Source: Burkholderiales bacterium
GTDB taxonomy: Bacteria > Pseudomonadota > Gammaproteobacteria > Burkholderiales > CAIKXV01
Direction: 5' to 3'
Length of the DNA: 10,523 nucleotides
Assembly: GCA_014379045.1 (NCBI GenBank)
Contig: JACMMK010000048.1
Coordinates: 1-10,523 of the forward strand
Position 1 is the stretch's first letter; each line of letters starts with the position of its first letter. Below, piece by piece: positions 1 through 5,778 of this stretch. The translations under genes were made by a program, and so were the position numbers. A model generated the notes under the pieces. It saw only the letters and a program-made list of their open reading frames with translations. It made no database searches and was not told the origin of the DNA.

Positions 1-689
1 CCCGCCTGAATGTTGGCCCAGACGATGCGCACATTGCCGTCGCGATCCTCGCGGCTCTGTTCGTGCCACAGGCCGAGTGCGTGGCAGATCTCGTGGACGA
101 CGACCCCCAACGACTCGCAGCCCGCGCCGAGCGAGATGACCTGCATGCCGCCGCGCATGCCGACCTGCGACCAGCAGCCGTCGCGCTGCTCGAACGAGAC
201 CCAGTTGGGAAACTGGCCAGCGTTGCCCGCGGTGCGTTCGACGAAGCGGATTCGCGTGTTGACACGGAAATGTTCGATCGCCTGGTTGACGGCGTTCCGG
301 AGCGGTTGCACGACGGTGTAGGGAACGAGCCCATTGGGCCAGCGGAAGCGCAGTCCGGGGATGCCGATACCATGGATGACCTCGCCGCCCGGACTGGCGG
401 TGTTGGCGAGCGCCCGCACGGCGTCCGCCGTCTCGCCAGCGACCGCCTCCGCGACTGCCCGCATCTCATCGTCGGTGCCGAGCGCGATGTCGCCCTCGAA
501 GATCGCCATGTCGCCGATCTGGTTGTAGGTCACCGGCTTCACGTCGAACTTCTCGATGCCGCGGACATAGCCCTGGCGGACATCGTCGGACGAACGGAAC
601 CAGCAGGTTTCGTCGCACGCTGCGTCGGGCGGCGGGACGGCAGCCATCGCACCTCGTCCGTCCTGGGGGTCGTTTTCCGTGCCTGCCAT
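1..689 (-). CDS. Astacin-family (M12A) zinc metallopeptidase, C-terminus cut by window edge
   Basis: Translation from ATG 689 gives 229 residues before the window ends. The astacin zinc signature HExxHxxGxxHExxRxD is intact: H199, E200 (general base), H203, G206, H209, E210, R213 and D215, followed by R216. Upstream is the family's typical mature start, RWPNGLVPY (116-124). C172 and C191 sit at the spacing of the conserved disulfide of the astacin fold. Residues 1-100 look like a propeptide-type region containing FEGDIALG (64-71). The Met-turn tyrosine and any C-terminal domains lie outside the window. Start choice: AAGGAG lies 6 nt upstream of the ATG, and the frame is closed by a stop at 726-728 with no other ATG between. 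No hydrophobic signal peptide is visible, which is unusual because most astacins are secreted. Family assignment is secure; substrate and location are unknown. Confidence 0.93.
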   Translation of the reverse strand, partial: MAGTENDPQDGRGAMAAVPPPDAACDETCWFRSSDDVRQGYVRGIEKFDVKPVTYNQIGDMAIFEGDIALGTDDEMRAVAEAVAGETADAVRALANTASPGGEVIHGIGIPGLRFRWPNGLVPYTVVQPLRNAVNQAIEHFRVNTRIRFVERTAGNAGQFPNWVSFEQRDGCWSQVGMRGGMQVISLGAGCESLGVVVHEICHALGLWHEQSREDRDGNVRIVWANIQA

Positions 690-857
690 CGCCCGCTCCT
701 TTCCCGGCCGCAGAGCCGCTCTAGGTCAGCCGCGATCCGCTCGAAAAATTGCGCGTGACTACACTGCCTCGCCTCGTCCCATGGTGCCGGCCAGCGCGCA
801 GGATCGAGCGCAGATATTTGCGCCGACTGTGACTTTTGGCCTTTTGTTCTTGGCGTG

Positions 858-887
858 TTTGTAGCAGCGGATCGCGGTATTTGTCAA
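858..887 (-). promoter_or_regulatory. Sigma-70-like promoter for the astacin gene
   Basis: On the minus strand a perfect -35 TTGACA (882-887) is followed after 18 nt by TACAAA (858-863; 4 of 6 matches to TATAAT). It lies in a locally AT-rich patch of an otherwise GC-rich region and points at the astacin gene. It implies a transcription start near 850 and a leader of about 160 nt. A small dyad (GCGCA/TGCGC, 808-823, 6-nt loop) falls inside that leader. The elements are seen in sequence; activity is inferred. Confidence 0.6.
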
Positions 888-944
888 TAACCCGGCAACA
901 GAAATTCCCGGAATCTGAGAAGCCCTGTTCCTCACCGCGGCTGA

Positions 945-976
945 GCGGGCCTTGGAGGGATGAGTTCCAGGCCCGC
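945..976. repeat. Inverted repeat / strong hairpin in the intergenic region
   Basis: GCGGGCCT (945-952) pairs perfectly with AGGCCCGC (969-976). After a single bulged T at 953 the stem continues with GGA (954-956) against TCC (966-968), leaving a 9-nt loop. That is 11 base pairs, mostly G-C. No T-run follows on either strand, so it is not a classical rho-independent terminator. It could be an RNA-stabilising 3' element of the small exported protein transcript or an operator upstream of the astacin promoter. Confidence 0.55.
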
Positions 977-998
977 GGCTTCGGGCGGTCGGCCGCGG

Positions 999-1033
999 AA
1001 AATCAGCACGGCGCGTGACGGACGGCGTGCTGA
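999..1033 (-). terminator. Rho-independent-terminator-like hairpin after the small exported protein gene
   Basis: On the minus strand an 8-bp perfect stem, TCAGCACG (1026-1033) with CGTGCTGA (1003-1010), encloses a 15-nt loop and is followed directly by TTTT (999-1002). It starts about 34 nt past the stop codon of the gene ending at 1068, the right place for a terminator. The short T-run and long loop make it a modest one. Confidence 0.5.
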
Positions 1034-1067
1034 AGTCGTACTGTCGAAGTTTCGGTTGCGATCGCGC

Positions 1068-1466
1068 TCACGCAGGCGGCTGCACTGCCGGGGCACGATG
1101 CTGCTGCCGGTGCCCGCGGCCTTCGGGCAGCGTGATCCCGCGTTCCTTTGCGCGGGCCTGCAGCTCCGTCCGATAGGTCTGCATCATCTCGCGGCGTTGC
1201 TCGGGCGAGGCGTCGCGCAGCTTCTCCCGGAGTGCGGCGCGCTCTTCCGGCGTCGTCAACTTCTCTATTGCTGCGCGGCGCGCTTCGTGATCGGCACCGT
1301 GACGGCCACGATTGCCGGGATTGCGCATGCCGTCCCGCGCCGGCCCCTGGATGGACGATGGCGTCTCGGGATCGGGGGAGCTGAAAGGCTGGGCGTGCGC
1401 GACGCTCGTCACGAGTGCGATCCCAAGGGTGGCGGCAGCCAACAGCGTCTTCGAGGTGTTGTTCAT
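1068..1466 (-). CDS. Small exported protein, charged-helix rich, function unknown
   Basis: This is a 132-residue protein. The N-terminus is a clear Sec signal peptide: MNNTSK, a hydrophobic core at residues 8-22, and AHA before Q26 as the likely signal peptidase I site, so the product should be periplasmic. Residues 31-60 are rich in Pro, Gly, Arg and Asp. Residues 60-110 form a highly charged Glu/Arg/Ala segment (for example TTPEERAALREKL) that should be helical. The tail is rich in His, Gln and Pro. The size, the export signal and the Glu/Arg-rich helices recall Spy/CpxP-like periplasmic proteins, but the diagnostic LTxxQ motifs are not evident, so this is only a resemblance. Start choice: ATG 1466 has AGGAG (1476-1480) 9 nt upstream and begins exactly at the signal peptide; the same frame opens further upstream (to 1640) without signal or family support. 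It appears to be a single gene with its own terminator. Confidence 0.8.
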   Translation of the reverse strand: MNNTSKTLLAAATLGIALVTSVAHAQPFSSPDPETPSSIQGPARDGMRNPGNRGRHGADHEARRAAIEKLTTPEERAALREKLRDASPEQRREMMQTYRTELQARAKERGITLPEGRGHRQQHRAPAVQPPA

Positions 1467-1680
1467 TGCGGTGTACTCCTGTGGTCGATAGGGCCGGGAA
1501 TGACTCCGGCACTCCCCTGCGCGGTTGTGATGAAGGGGTTGCCCAGCATTAGAGCGCACCGATGTAAGCGAATGATTTCCGCTCGGGCCCGAAATGTATC
1601 GAGTTGTTGGTGTCGGGAAGTCGGCGCACGGCGTGGGCACCCGTTCGATCGACCTTCAGGTCTGATGACCGGCGCCGCTC

Positions 1681-2604
1681 TCACCGACCCGGCGGCGCCC
1701 GCGCCGGGTCGTCTTCCAAGGGCTGCGCCGAAACGGCCGCGGCCAGCATCTCGGCGCGACTCGCCGGCGTCTCCAGACTGACGCGGCCGAGCGCACCGCT
1801 GCGATAATCGTTGAGCAGGGTGATCGCCGCCTTTTCACGATCGGGCCTGCCGCCCTTCACCACGAAGCCGCGCCGCTGCGCGATCGCGTCGATCAGCTCG
1901 GGTCCGCCGAGCCCGGTCGGGTCGCACTTGTAGCGTGCCGCGAGCAGGCGGGGATAGCGCCGGATCAGCGTCTCGCCGAGAAAAGTCGCGACCTCTTCGT
2001 CGATGTATGCATTGATGCCGACGGCGTGGCTTGCAGCCAGCATCAGCCCGTCGGACGGATGCGCGATCAACGGCCAGAGCAGCCCGGGGGTGTCGAACAG
2101 CACCAGCTGGTCACTGACGTCGATGCGCTGCTGGCTCTTGGTGATCGCCGGCTCGTCGCCGACATTGGCTATCCGGCGTTTCGCCAGGGCGTTGATCAGC
2201 GTCGACTTGCCGACGTTGGGGATGCCCATCACCATCAAGCGCAGCGGCTTGAGCGGATTGTCGCGGTGCGGCGCGAGCGCCTGCGCCAGACGCGGCACCC
2301 GCGCGACATCCGACGCCTTGCGGCATGACAGGGCGACCGCCTGCACCGTGTCGCCCTTGGCACGGGCGTCGACGAGGAAGCGCATCCAGGCCGCCGTCGC
2401 CTCCGGGTCGGCCGTGTCGGCCTTGTTCAGCACCTTCAGACACGGCCGCTGGCGGTGCCGGCGCAGCGCCTCGATCATCGGATTGCTGCTGGCACCGGGC
2501 AGCCGGGCATCCATCACCTCGACGACGACATCGATCTTCGCCAGGGTTTCGGCCGCCTTCTTGCGAGCGCTGGCCATGTGGCCGGGGAACCATCCGATCG
2601 ACAT
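1681..2604 (-). CDS. ylqF: YlqF/RbgA-type ribosome biogenesis GTPase
   Basis: This 307-residue circularly permuted GTPase acts in late assembly of the large ribosomal subunit in the cytoplasm (family knowledge). The motifs appear in permuted order: N-terminal WFPGHM (5-10) and DAR (32-34), G4 NKAD (60-63), SCRKA as the G5 region (93-97), G1/P-loop GIPNVGKS (127-134), a G2 threonine in PAITKS (152-157), and G3 DTPG (171-174). The C-terminal helical domain typical of YlqF follows. Length fits the family. Start choice: MSIGWFPGHM begins where homologues begin, with AGGA just upstream; the frame is open for another 50 codons but that extension is Arg-rich and unlike the family. G2 reads P-A-I-T-K where P-G-V/I-T is common, a mild variation. 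It is divergent from the yqhA-like gene. Confidence 0.95.
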   Translation of the reverse strand: MSIGWFPGHMASARKKAAETLAKIDVVVEVMDARLPGASSNPMIEALRRHRQRPCLKVLNKADTADPEATAAWMRFLVDARAKGDTVQAVALSCRKASDVARVPRLAQALAPHRDNPLKPLRLMVMGIPNVGKSTLINALAKRRIANVGDEPAITKSQQRIDVSDQLVLFDTPGLLWPLIAHPSDGLMLAASHAVGINAYIDEEVATFLGETLIRRYPRLLAARYKCDPTGLGGPELIDAIAQRRGFVVKGGRPDREKAAITLLNDYRSGALGRVSLETPASRAEMLAAAVSAQPLEDDPARAPPGR

Positions 2605-2775
2605 CTTGTCCTGTGTATCTGGGTGCGGGTCAGCGTGCTGTAACGGGTGTGTCACAGCGTCGATGGTAGCGCTCGCGAGTAGGCGAAGGAGCGCGCGCTG
2701 GCAACGAGGGGTTTGCGTATCATCGCTGCGGTCGCGGTCCGGGCGGCGTTTCACAACCGAAACTCTTGAGATCGA

Positions 2776-3273
2776 ATGAAGTCAATCGAACTGATGGTCG
2801 AACGCATCATTCTGGCCAGCCGCTGGATCCTGGTGGTGTTCCTGCTCGGATTGGCAGGCGCGCTGGCGGTCTATGCCGTTTCGTTTCTCTACAAGTTCGG
2901 CAAGCTCGCGGGTTCGGTGTTCGTGCTGAGCGACAGCGAAATGATCCTCGCGATGCTCGGGCTGATCGACTCGGCGCTGGTCGCGAGCCTGCTCGTGATG
3001 GTGATGATCTCGAGCTACGAGAACTTCATCAGCCGGTTCGACAACGGCGGCGAGGACGTGTCGTTTCTCGGCAAGCTGAACGTAGGTAGCCTGAAGATCA
3101 AGGTGGCGTCGTCGATCGTCGCGATCTCGTCGATCCACCTTCTGCAGATCTTCCTCAACTCCACGCAATACGACAACGAGAAGATAATGTGGGTGACGAT
3201 CGTGCACATCGCGTTCGTCGCCTCGGCGCTGATCCTCGGCTTCCTCGAGCAGATCATGTCGAAGTTGAAGTAA
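2776..3273 (+). CDS. yqhA: YqhA/UPF0114 family inner-membrane protein
   Basis: This 165-residue protein has about four predicted membrane helices (roughly 16-37, 56-78, 108-128 and 137-157). It closely follows the pattern of Escherichia coli YqhA: ASRW near the N-terminus (14-17), MVMISSYENF (75-84), a LGKL turn (98-101), KVASSIVAISSIHLL (109-123) and an MW-IVH segment (138-144). The family is widespread and its function is not established. The first ATG (2776) has a GAG 6 nt upstream; a second in-frame ATG at 2794 would align slightly better with some shorter relatives. The 171-nt gap to the divergent ylqF must hold both promoters; TATCAT at 2718-2723 is a possible -10 but no good -35 accompanies it. 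The Bug gene downstream begins 82 nt later. Confidence 0.92.
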   Translation: MKSIELMVERIILASRWILVVFLLGLAGALAVYAVSFLYKFGKLAGSVFVLSDSEMILAMLGLIDSALVASLLVMVMISSYENFISRFDNGGEDVSFLGKLNVGSLKIKVASSIVAISSIHLLQIFLNSTQYDNEKIMWVTIVHIAFVASALILGFLEQIMSKLK

Positions 3274-3355
3274 TGCGTTGACCACGAGAGGGCTGGCTGC
3301 ACAGCAGACCGCCCCGGCCCGAATGGCAGTCCGCACGTTCCCTGGAGGAGACATC

Positions 3356-4348
3356 ATGCATCGCACCCGCATCGCGTCGCGCGCGCGCGCATCGACCGTG
3401 GCGCTGTTCGCCCTGCTGGCGGCAGGCATTGCGCCGGCGACGTTCGCGCAGGAGGACTTTCCGAACCGGCCGATCCGGCTGATCACGCCTGCTGCCCCCG
3501 GCGGCACCACGGACATCCTCTCGCGCGTGTTCGCGGCGAAACTGACCGAAATCCTGAAGCAGCAGGTGCTGGTCGACAACCGCGCGAGTGCGTCGGGCGT
3601 GAATGCCGGCGAAATCACCGCGCGCGCGCAGCCCGATGGTTACACGCTGCTCCTCGTCTATCATCAGCACACGATCAACGCGGCGCTCAACGACAAGCTG
3701 CCGTACCACCCGGTCAACGACTTCACCCCGATCTCGCAGTTGACCGCAGCCGGTCTGCTGCTGGTCGTCAACCCCGCCTCACCGGTGAAGACTGTCAAGG
3801 AGTTTGTCGACTGGACCCGCGGCTACAAAGGCGGACTCAATTTCGGTTCGGCGGGCATCGGCAGCGGCGGGCATCTCGCCGGTGAGCTGTTCAACCTGAT
3901 GGCCGGCGTCAAGGCACAGCACATCCCGTACAAGGGGTCCGGACCGGCGCTCGCCGATCTGCTGGGCGGGCAATACCAGTACAACTTCGCTGGCATCCAG
4001 GCCGCACAGAATCTCGTGCGCGCGGGCAAGCTGCGCGCGATCGCGGTGACCAATCCGAAGCGCATCGCCGCACTGCCCGACTATCCGGCGATGTCCGAAG
4101 TACTGCCGGGATTCGAACTCGTCGGCTGGTACGGGGTCGCCGGACCGGCGCGTATGCCCAAGCCGCTGGTGGCGAAGCTCCATGGCGAATTGATCAAGAT
4201 CCTCAACATGCCGGACGTGCGCGAGCGGATCGTGACCGATGGTTCGGAGCCGGTGGGCAGCGCGCCCGAGGCGTTTCGCCAGTACATGCTGGCCGACCTG
4301 GTCAAATGGGCGAAGCTCGTCAAGGAAAGCGGCGCCAAGCTCGAGTGA
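3356..4348 (+). CDS. Bug-family (TTT) periplasmic substrate-binding protein 1
   Basis: This 330-residue periplasmic binding protein belongs to the Bordetella uptake gene (TctC-like) family, which delivers carboxylates and related small molecules to TctA/TctB permeases. Signal peptide: residues 1-31, with a basic N-region, a hydrophobic core and TFA before Q32. Family landmarks are PNRPIRLITPAAPGGTTD (36-53, first ligand loop), NFGSAGIGSGGHL (162-174, second ligand loop), IPYKG (190-194), RAGKLRAIAVT (222-232), and a helical C-terminus ending KWAKLVKESGAKLE. Start choice: ATG 3356 has a perfect GGAGGAG (3344-3350) 5 nt upstream and starts the signal peptide, although the frame stays open to 3278. 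It is 82 nt downstream of the yqhA-like gene, so it may be read from that promoter or from its own; I found no convincing one. Ligand cannot be read from sequence. Confidence 0.95.
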   Translation: MHRTRIASRARASTVALFALLAAGIAPATFAQEDFPNRPIRLITPAAPGGTTDILSRVFAAKLTEILKQQVLVDNRASASGVNAGEITARAQPDGYTLLLVYHQHTINAALNDKLPYHPVNDFTPISQLTAAGLLLVVNPASPVKTVKEFVDWTRGYKGGLNFGSAGIGSGGHLAGELFNLMAGVKAQHIPYKGSGPALADLLGGQYQYNFAGIQAAQNLVRAGKLRAIAVTNPKRIAALPDYPAMSEVLPGFELVGWYGVAGPARMPKPLVAKLHGELIKILNMPDVRERIVTDGSEPVGSAPEAFRQYMLADLVKWAKLVKESGAKLE

Positions 4349-4393
4349 CACTCGGGTCCGGCCTGAAGCCGCGCTCGCCCCGTGCGGATACGG

Positions 4394-5428
4394 TCACAGC
4401 GGATCGACCTTGATGTTTGCCTTGCGAATGACCGCGCCCCAGCGCTCGAGGTCCTTGCGGATGAGCGCGGCCACGTCTATGGCGTTGCCCCATTGGAACT
4501 CGATCGCCTGAGCGGCGAACTGTTCGCGCAACGCGGGGGTGTCGACCACCTTGCGCAATTCGAGTGCGAGGCGCTCGACCACGGGTGCCGCGGTACCCTG
4601 CCGCCCGAGCAGGCTGAACCAGGTGGCTGCGTCGTAGCCGGGGTAGCCGAGTTCGGCGATCGTGGGTACTTCGGGCATCGCGCTCAATCGCCGCGTCGAC
4701 GACACGGCCAGCGCGCGCAGCTTGCCCGCCCTGACCATCGGCATGGCGGTGATCGGCGGGTTGAACAGGACCTGCAACTGTCCGGCCATCAGATCGGGCA
4801 GCGCCGATGCACCGCCTTTGTACGGCACGTGTTCCATCCGCGCGCCGGTGATCGCCATGAACCATTCGGTCGATACATGGACCACGCCGCCGATCCCGGA
4901 CGAGCCGAAGTTGAGTTTGCCCGGGTTCGCTCTCGCGTAATCGACGAGTTCGCCGATCGACCTGACCGGAAGCTGCGCAGGGACCACGACCATCACCGGC
5001 GAAAAGCCGATCAGTCCGACCGGCGCGACGTCCTCGGGCCGATACGGCAGTTTCGGGTAGAGCAGGGGATTGAGGACCAGCCCGTTGAACCCTTCCAGCA
5101 TCAACGTGTAGCCGTCGGCCGCGGCGCGGTTCAGGATTTCGTAGCCGATGATCGTGTTCGCACCGGGGCGGTTGTCGACCACCACCGGCTGTCCGAGTGC
5201 ATCGCCGAGTCGCTGCGCCACCGACCGGCCCAGAAGGTCGGTGACGCCGCCGGCGGAAAACGGCACCAACAGGCGGACCGGCTTGCTTGGATAGGTCTGC
5301 GCCAGAGCCGGCGCCGACGCGACTGCGGCTGTGATCGTGAACGTCGCAAACGCCGCGGATGCCGCTGGCGCTGACGACGGTGACCGCGCTGTTGTCGCAG
5401 CCCCGCGCAGGCGCTGCCTGCCCTGCAT
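4394..5428 (-). CDS. Bug-family (TTT) periplasmic substrate-binding protein 2, coupled to the AtuA pair
   Basis: This 344-residue protein is a Bug/TctC-type solute-binding protein. It has a long Ala/Ser-rich export signal ending ALA before Q44, which is longer than usual. The landmarks are YPSKPVRLLVPFSAGGVTD (46-64), NFGSSGIGG (173-181), VPYKGG (201-206) and RAGKLRALAVSSTRR, with a C-terminus ending KANIKVDPL. Start choice: the upstream gene's TGA (5430-5428) lies inside GTGATG, so translation may begin at GTG 5431 or ATG 5428; GAAGG a few nt upstream can serve either. This overlap implies translational coupling to the AtuA C-terminal-like protein, and hence a possible role in taking up the substrate or precursor used by that pathway (inference). 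It is convergent with Bug gene 1, with 45 nt between the stop codons. Confidence 0.95.
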   Translation of the reverse strand: MQGRQRLRGAATTARSPSSAPAASAAFATFTITAAVASAPALAQTYPSKPVRLLVPFSAGGVTDLLGRSVAQRLGDALGQPVVVDNRPGANTIIGYEILNRAAADGYTLMLEGFNGLVLNPLLYPKLPYRPEDVAPVGLIGFSPVMVVVPAQLPVRSIGELVDYARANPGKLNFGSSGIGGVVHVSTEWFMAITGARMEHVPYKGGASALPDLMAGQLQVLFNPPITAMPMVRAGKLRALAVSSTRRLSAMPEVPTIAELGYPGYDAATWFSLLGRQGTAAPVVERLALELRKVVDTPALREQFAAQAIEFQWGNAIDVAALIRKDLERWGAVIRKANIKVDPL

Positions 5429-5778
5429 CACCGTGCCGCCTTCGATTCGATCGGCATCGCCAGCAGTGCGAACGACAGCGCCTTGCCGTGCGTGTCGAGC
5501 GCGGTCGACGTCGTGACGCCGCCTGCGAGCGCATGCGCGCAGACGAACTGCAGGGCGCCGAGCTGCGGCAGCACATGACGCGTCACCTCGCCGCGCACCG
5601 TATCCTTCAGATGCGCCGTCACCGCCCCGGCGGTCACCTGTTCGACGACCAGTTCGAAATCTTCTTCGCGATAGACGAACAGCGACAGGATCGACGTGTC
5701 GCCCTTGTCTCCGGCGCGGCAGTGCGCGATGTCGTGCAGGGTACGCACGCTTCGCGAAGGGGCGCTCTCGGTGCTCAC
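5428..5778 (-). CDS. Small AtuA C-terminal-domain-like protein
   Basis: This 116-residue protein matches the stand-alone form of the domain found at the C-terminus of full-length AtuA proteins (ferredoxin-like fold). The hallmark is near the N-terminus: LHDIAHCRAGDKGDTSILSL, with GDKGDT at 23-28. The C-terminal half, with ALQFVCAHALAGGVTTS, is also typical. Start choice: GTG 5778 overlaps the TGA of the AtuA gene (5777-5775) as GTGA, the usual arrangement of coupled genes. Its own stop overlaps the start of Bug gene 2. The protein presumably acts with the large AtuA subunit as the second half of a split enzyme or complex. The biochemical activity of the family is not established. Confidence 0.88.
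   Translation of the reverse strand: MSTESAPSRSVRTLHDIAHCRAGDKGDTSILSLFVYREEDFELVVEQVTAGAVTAHLKDTVRGEVTRHVLPQLGALQFVCAHALAGGVTTSTALDTHGKALSFALLAMPIESKAAR

Larger units (their letters stand above)
690..1067. other. Intergenic region between the small exported protein gene and the astacin gene
   Basis: This 378-nt stretch has no convincing gene. In minus-strand order it holds the terminator-like hairpin of the upstream gene (999-1033), a second strong hairpin (945-976), a short dyad ATTCC-C-GGAAT (904-914), the astacin promoter (858-887), a leader of about 160 nt, and the astacin ribosome binding site AAGGAG (696-701). Open frames crossing it show no recognisable protein features and are chance frames in GC-rich DNA. 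Confidence 0.6.

Noticed and set aside
63..758. Long plus-strand open frame opposite the astacin gene
   Set aside because: It is antisense to a minus-strand frame with a complete astacin zinc signature and a good ribosome binding site. The product has no recognisable domain and the biased composition of a GC-rich shadow frame.
1467..1640. N-terminal extension of the small exported protein to an ATG at 1640
   Set aside because: The extension lacks family-like sequence and would bury the obvious signal peptide in the middle of the protein. ATG 1466 has a good Shine-Dalgarno.
2699..2717. Possible sigma-54 promoter (TGGCAA...TTTGC) upstream of the yqhA-like gene
   Set aside because: The GG and GC elements are separated by 13 nt rather than the required 10, so the spacing is wrong.
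2605..2754. 50-codon N-terminal extension of YlqF
   Set aside because: YlqF/RbgA proteins begin at or near the WFPGHM segment. The extension is Arg/His-rich and covers the divergent promoter region.
3278..3306. TTGACC at 3278-3283 as the -35 of a promoter for Bug gene 1
   Set aside because: At 16 to 18 nt downstream there is no sequence resembling a -10 element.
3278..3355. Earlier start for Bug protein 1
   Set aside because: The signal peptide and a perfect GGAGGAG support ATG 3356. The upstream residues would precede the signal peptide and have no family match.
4349..4393. Bidirectional terminator between convergent Bug genes 1 and 2
   Set aside because: Only a 4-bp stem (CGGC/GCCG, 4359-4371) is present, with no T-run. 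There is no terminator I can support.
4320..5576. 418-codon minus-strand open frame overlapping Bug gene 2
   Set aside because: Although longer than the Bug frame, it is Arg-rich with no domain, while the alternative frame encodes a full-length Bug protein with signal peptide and ligand loops.
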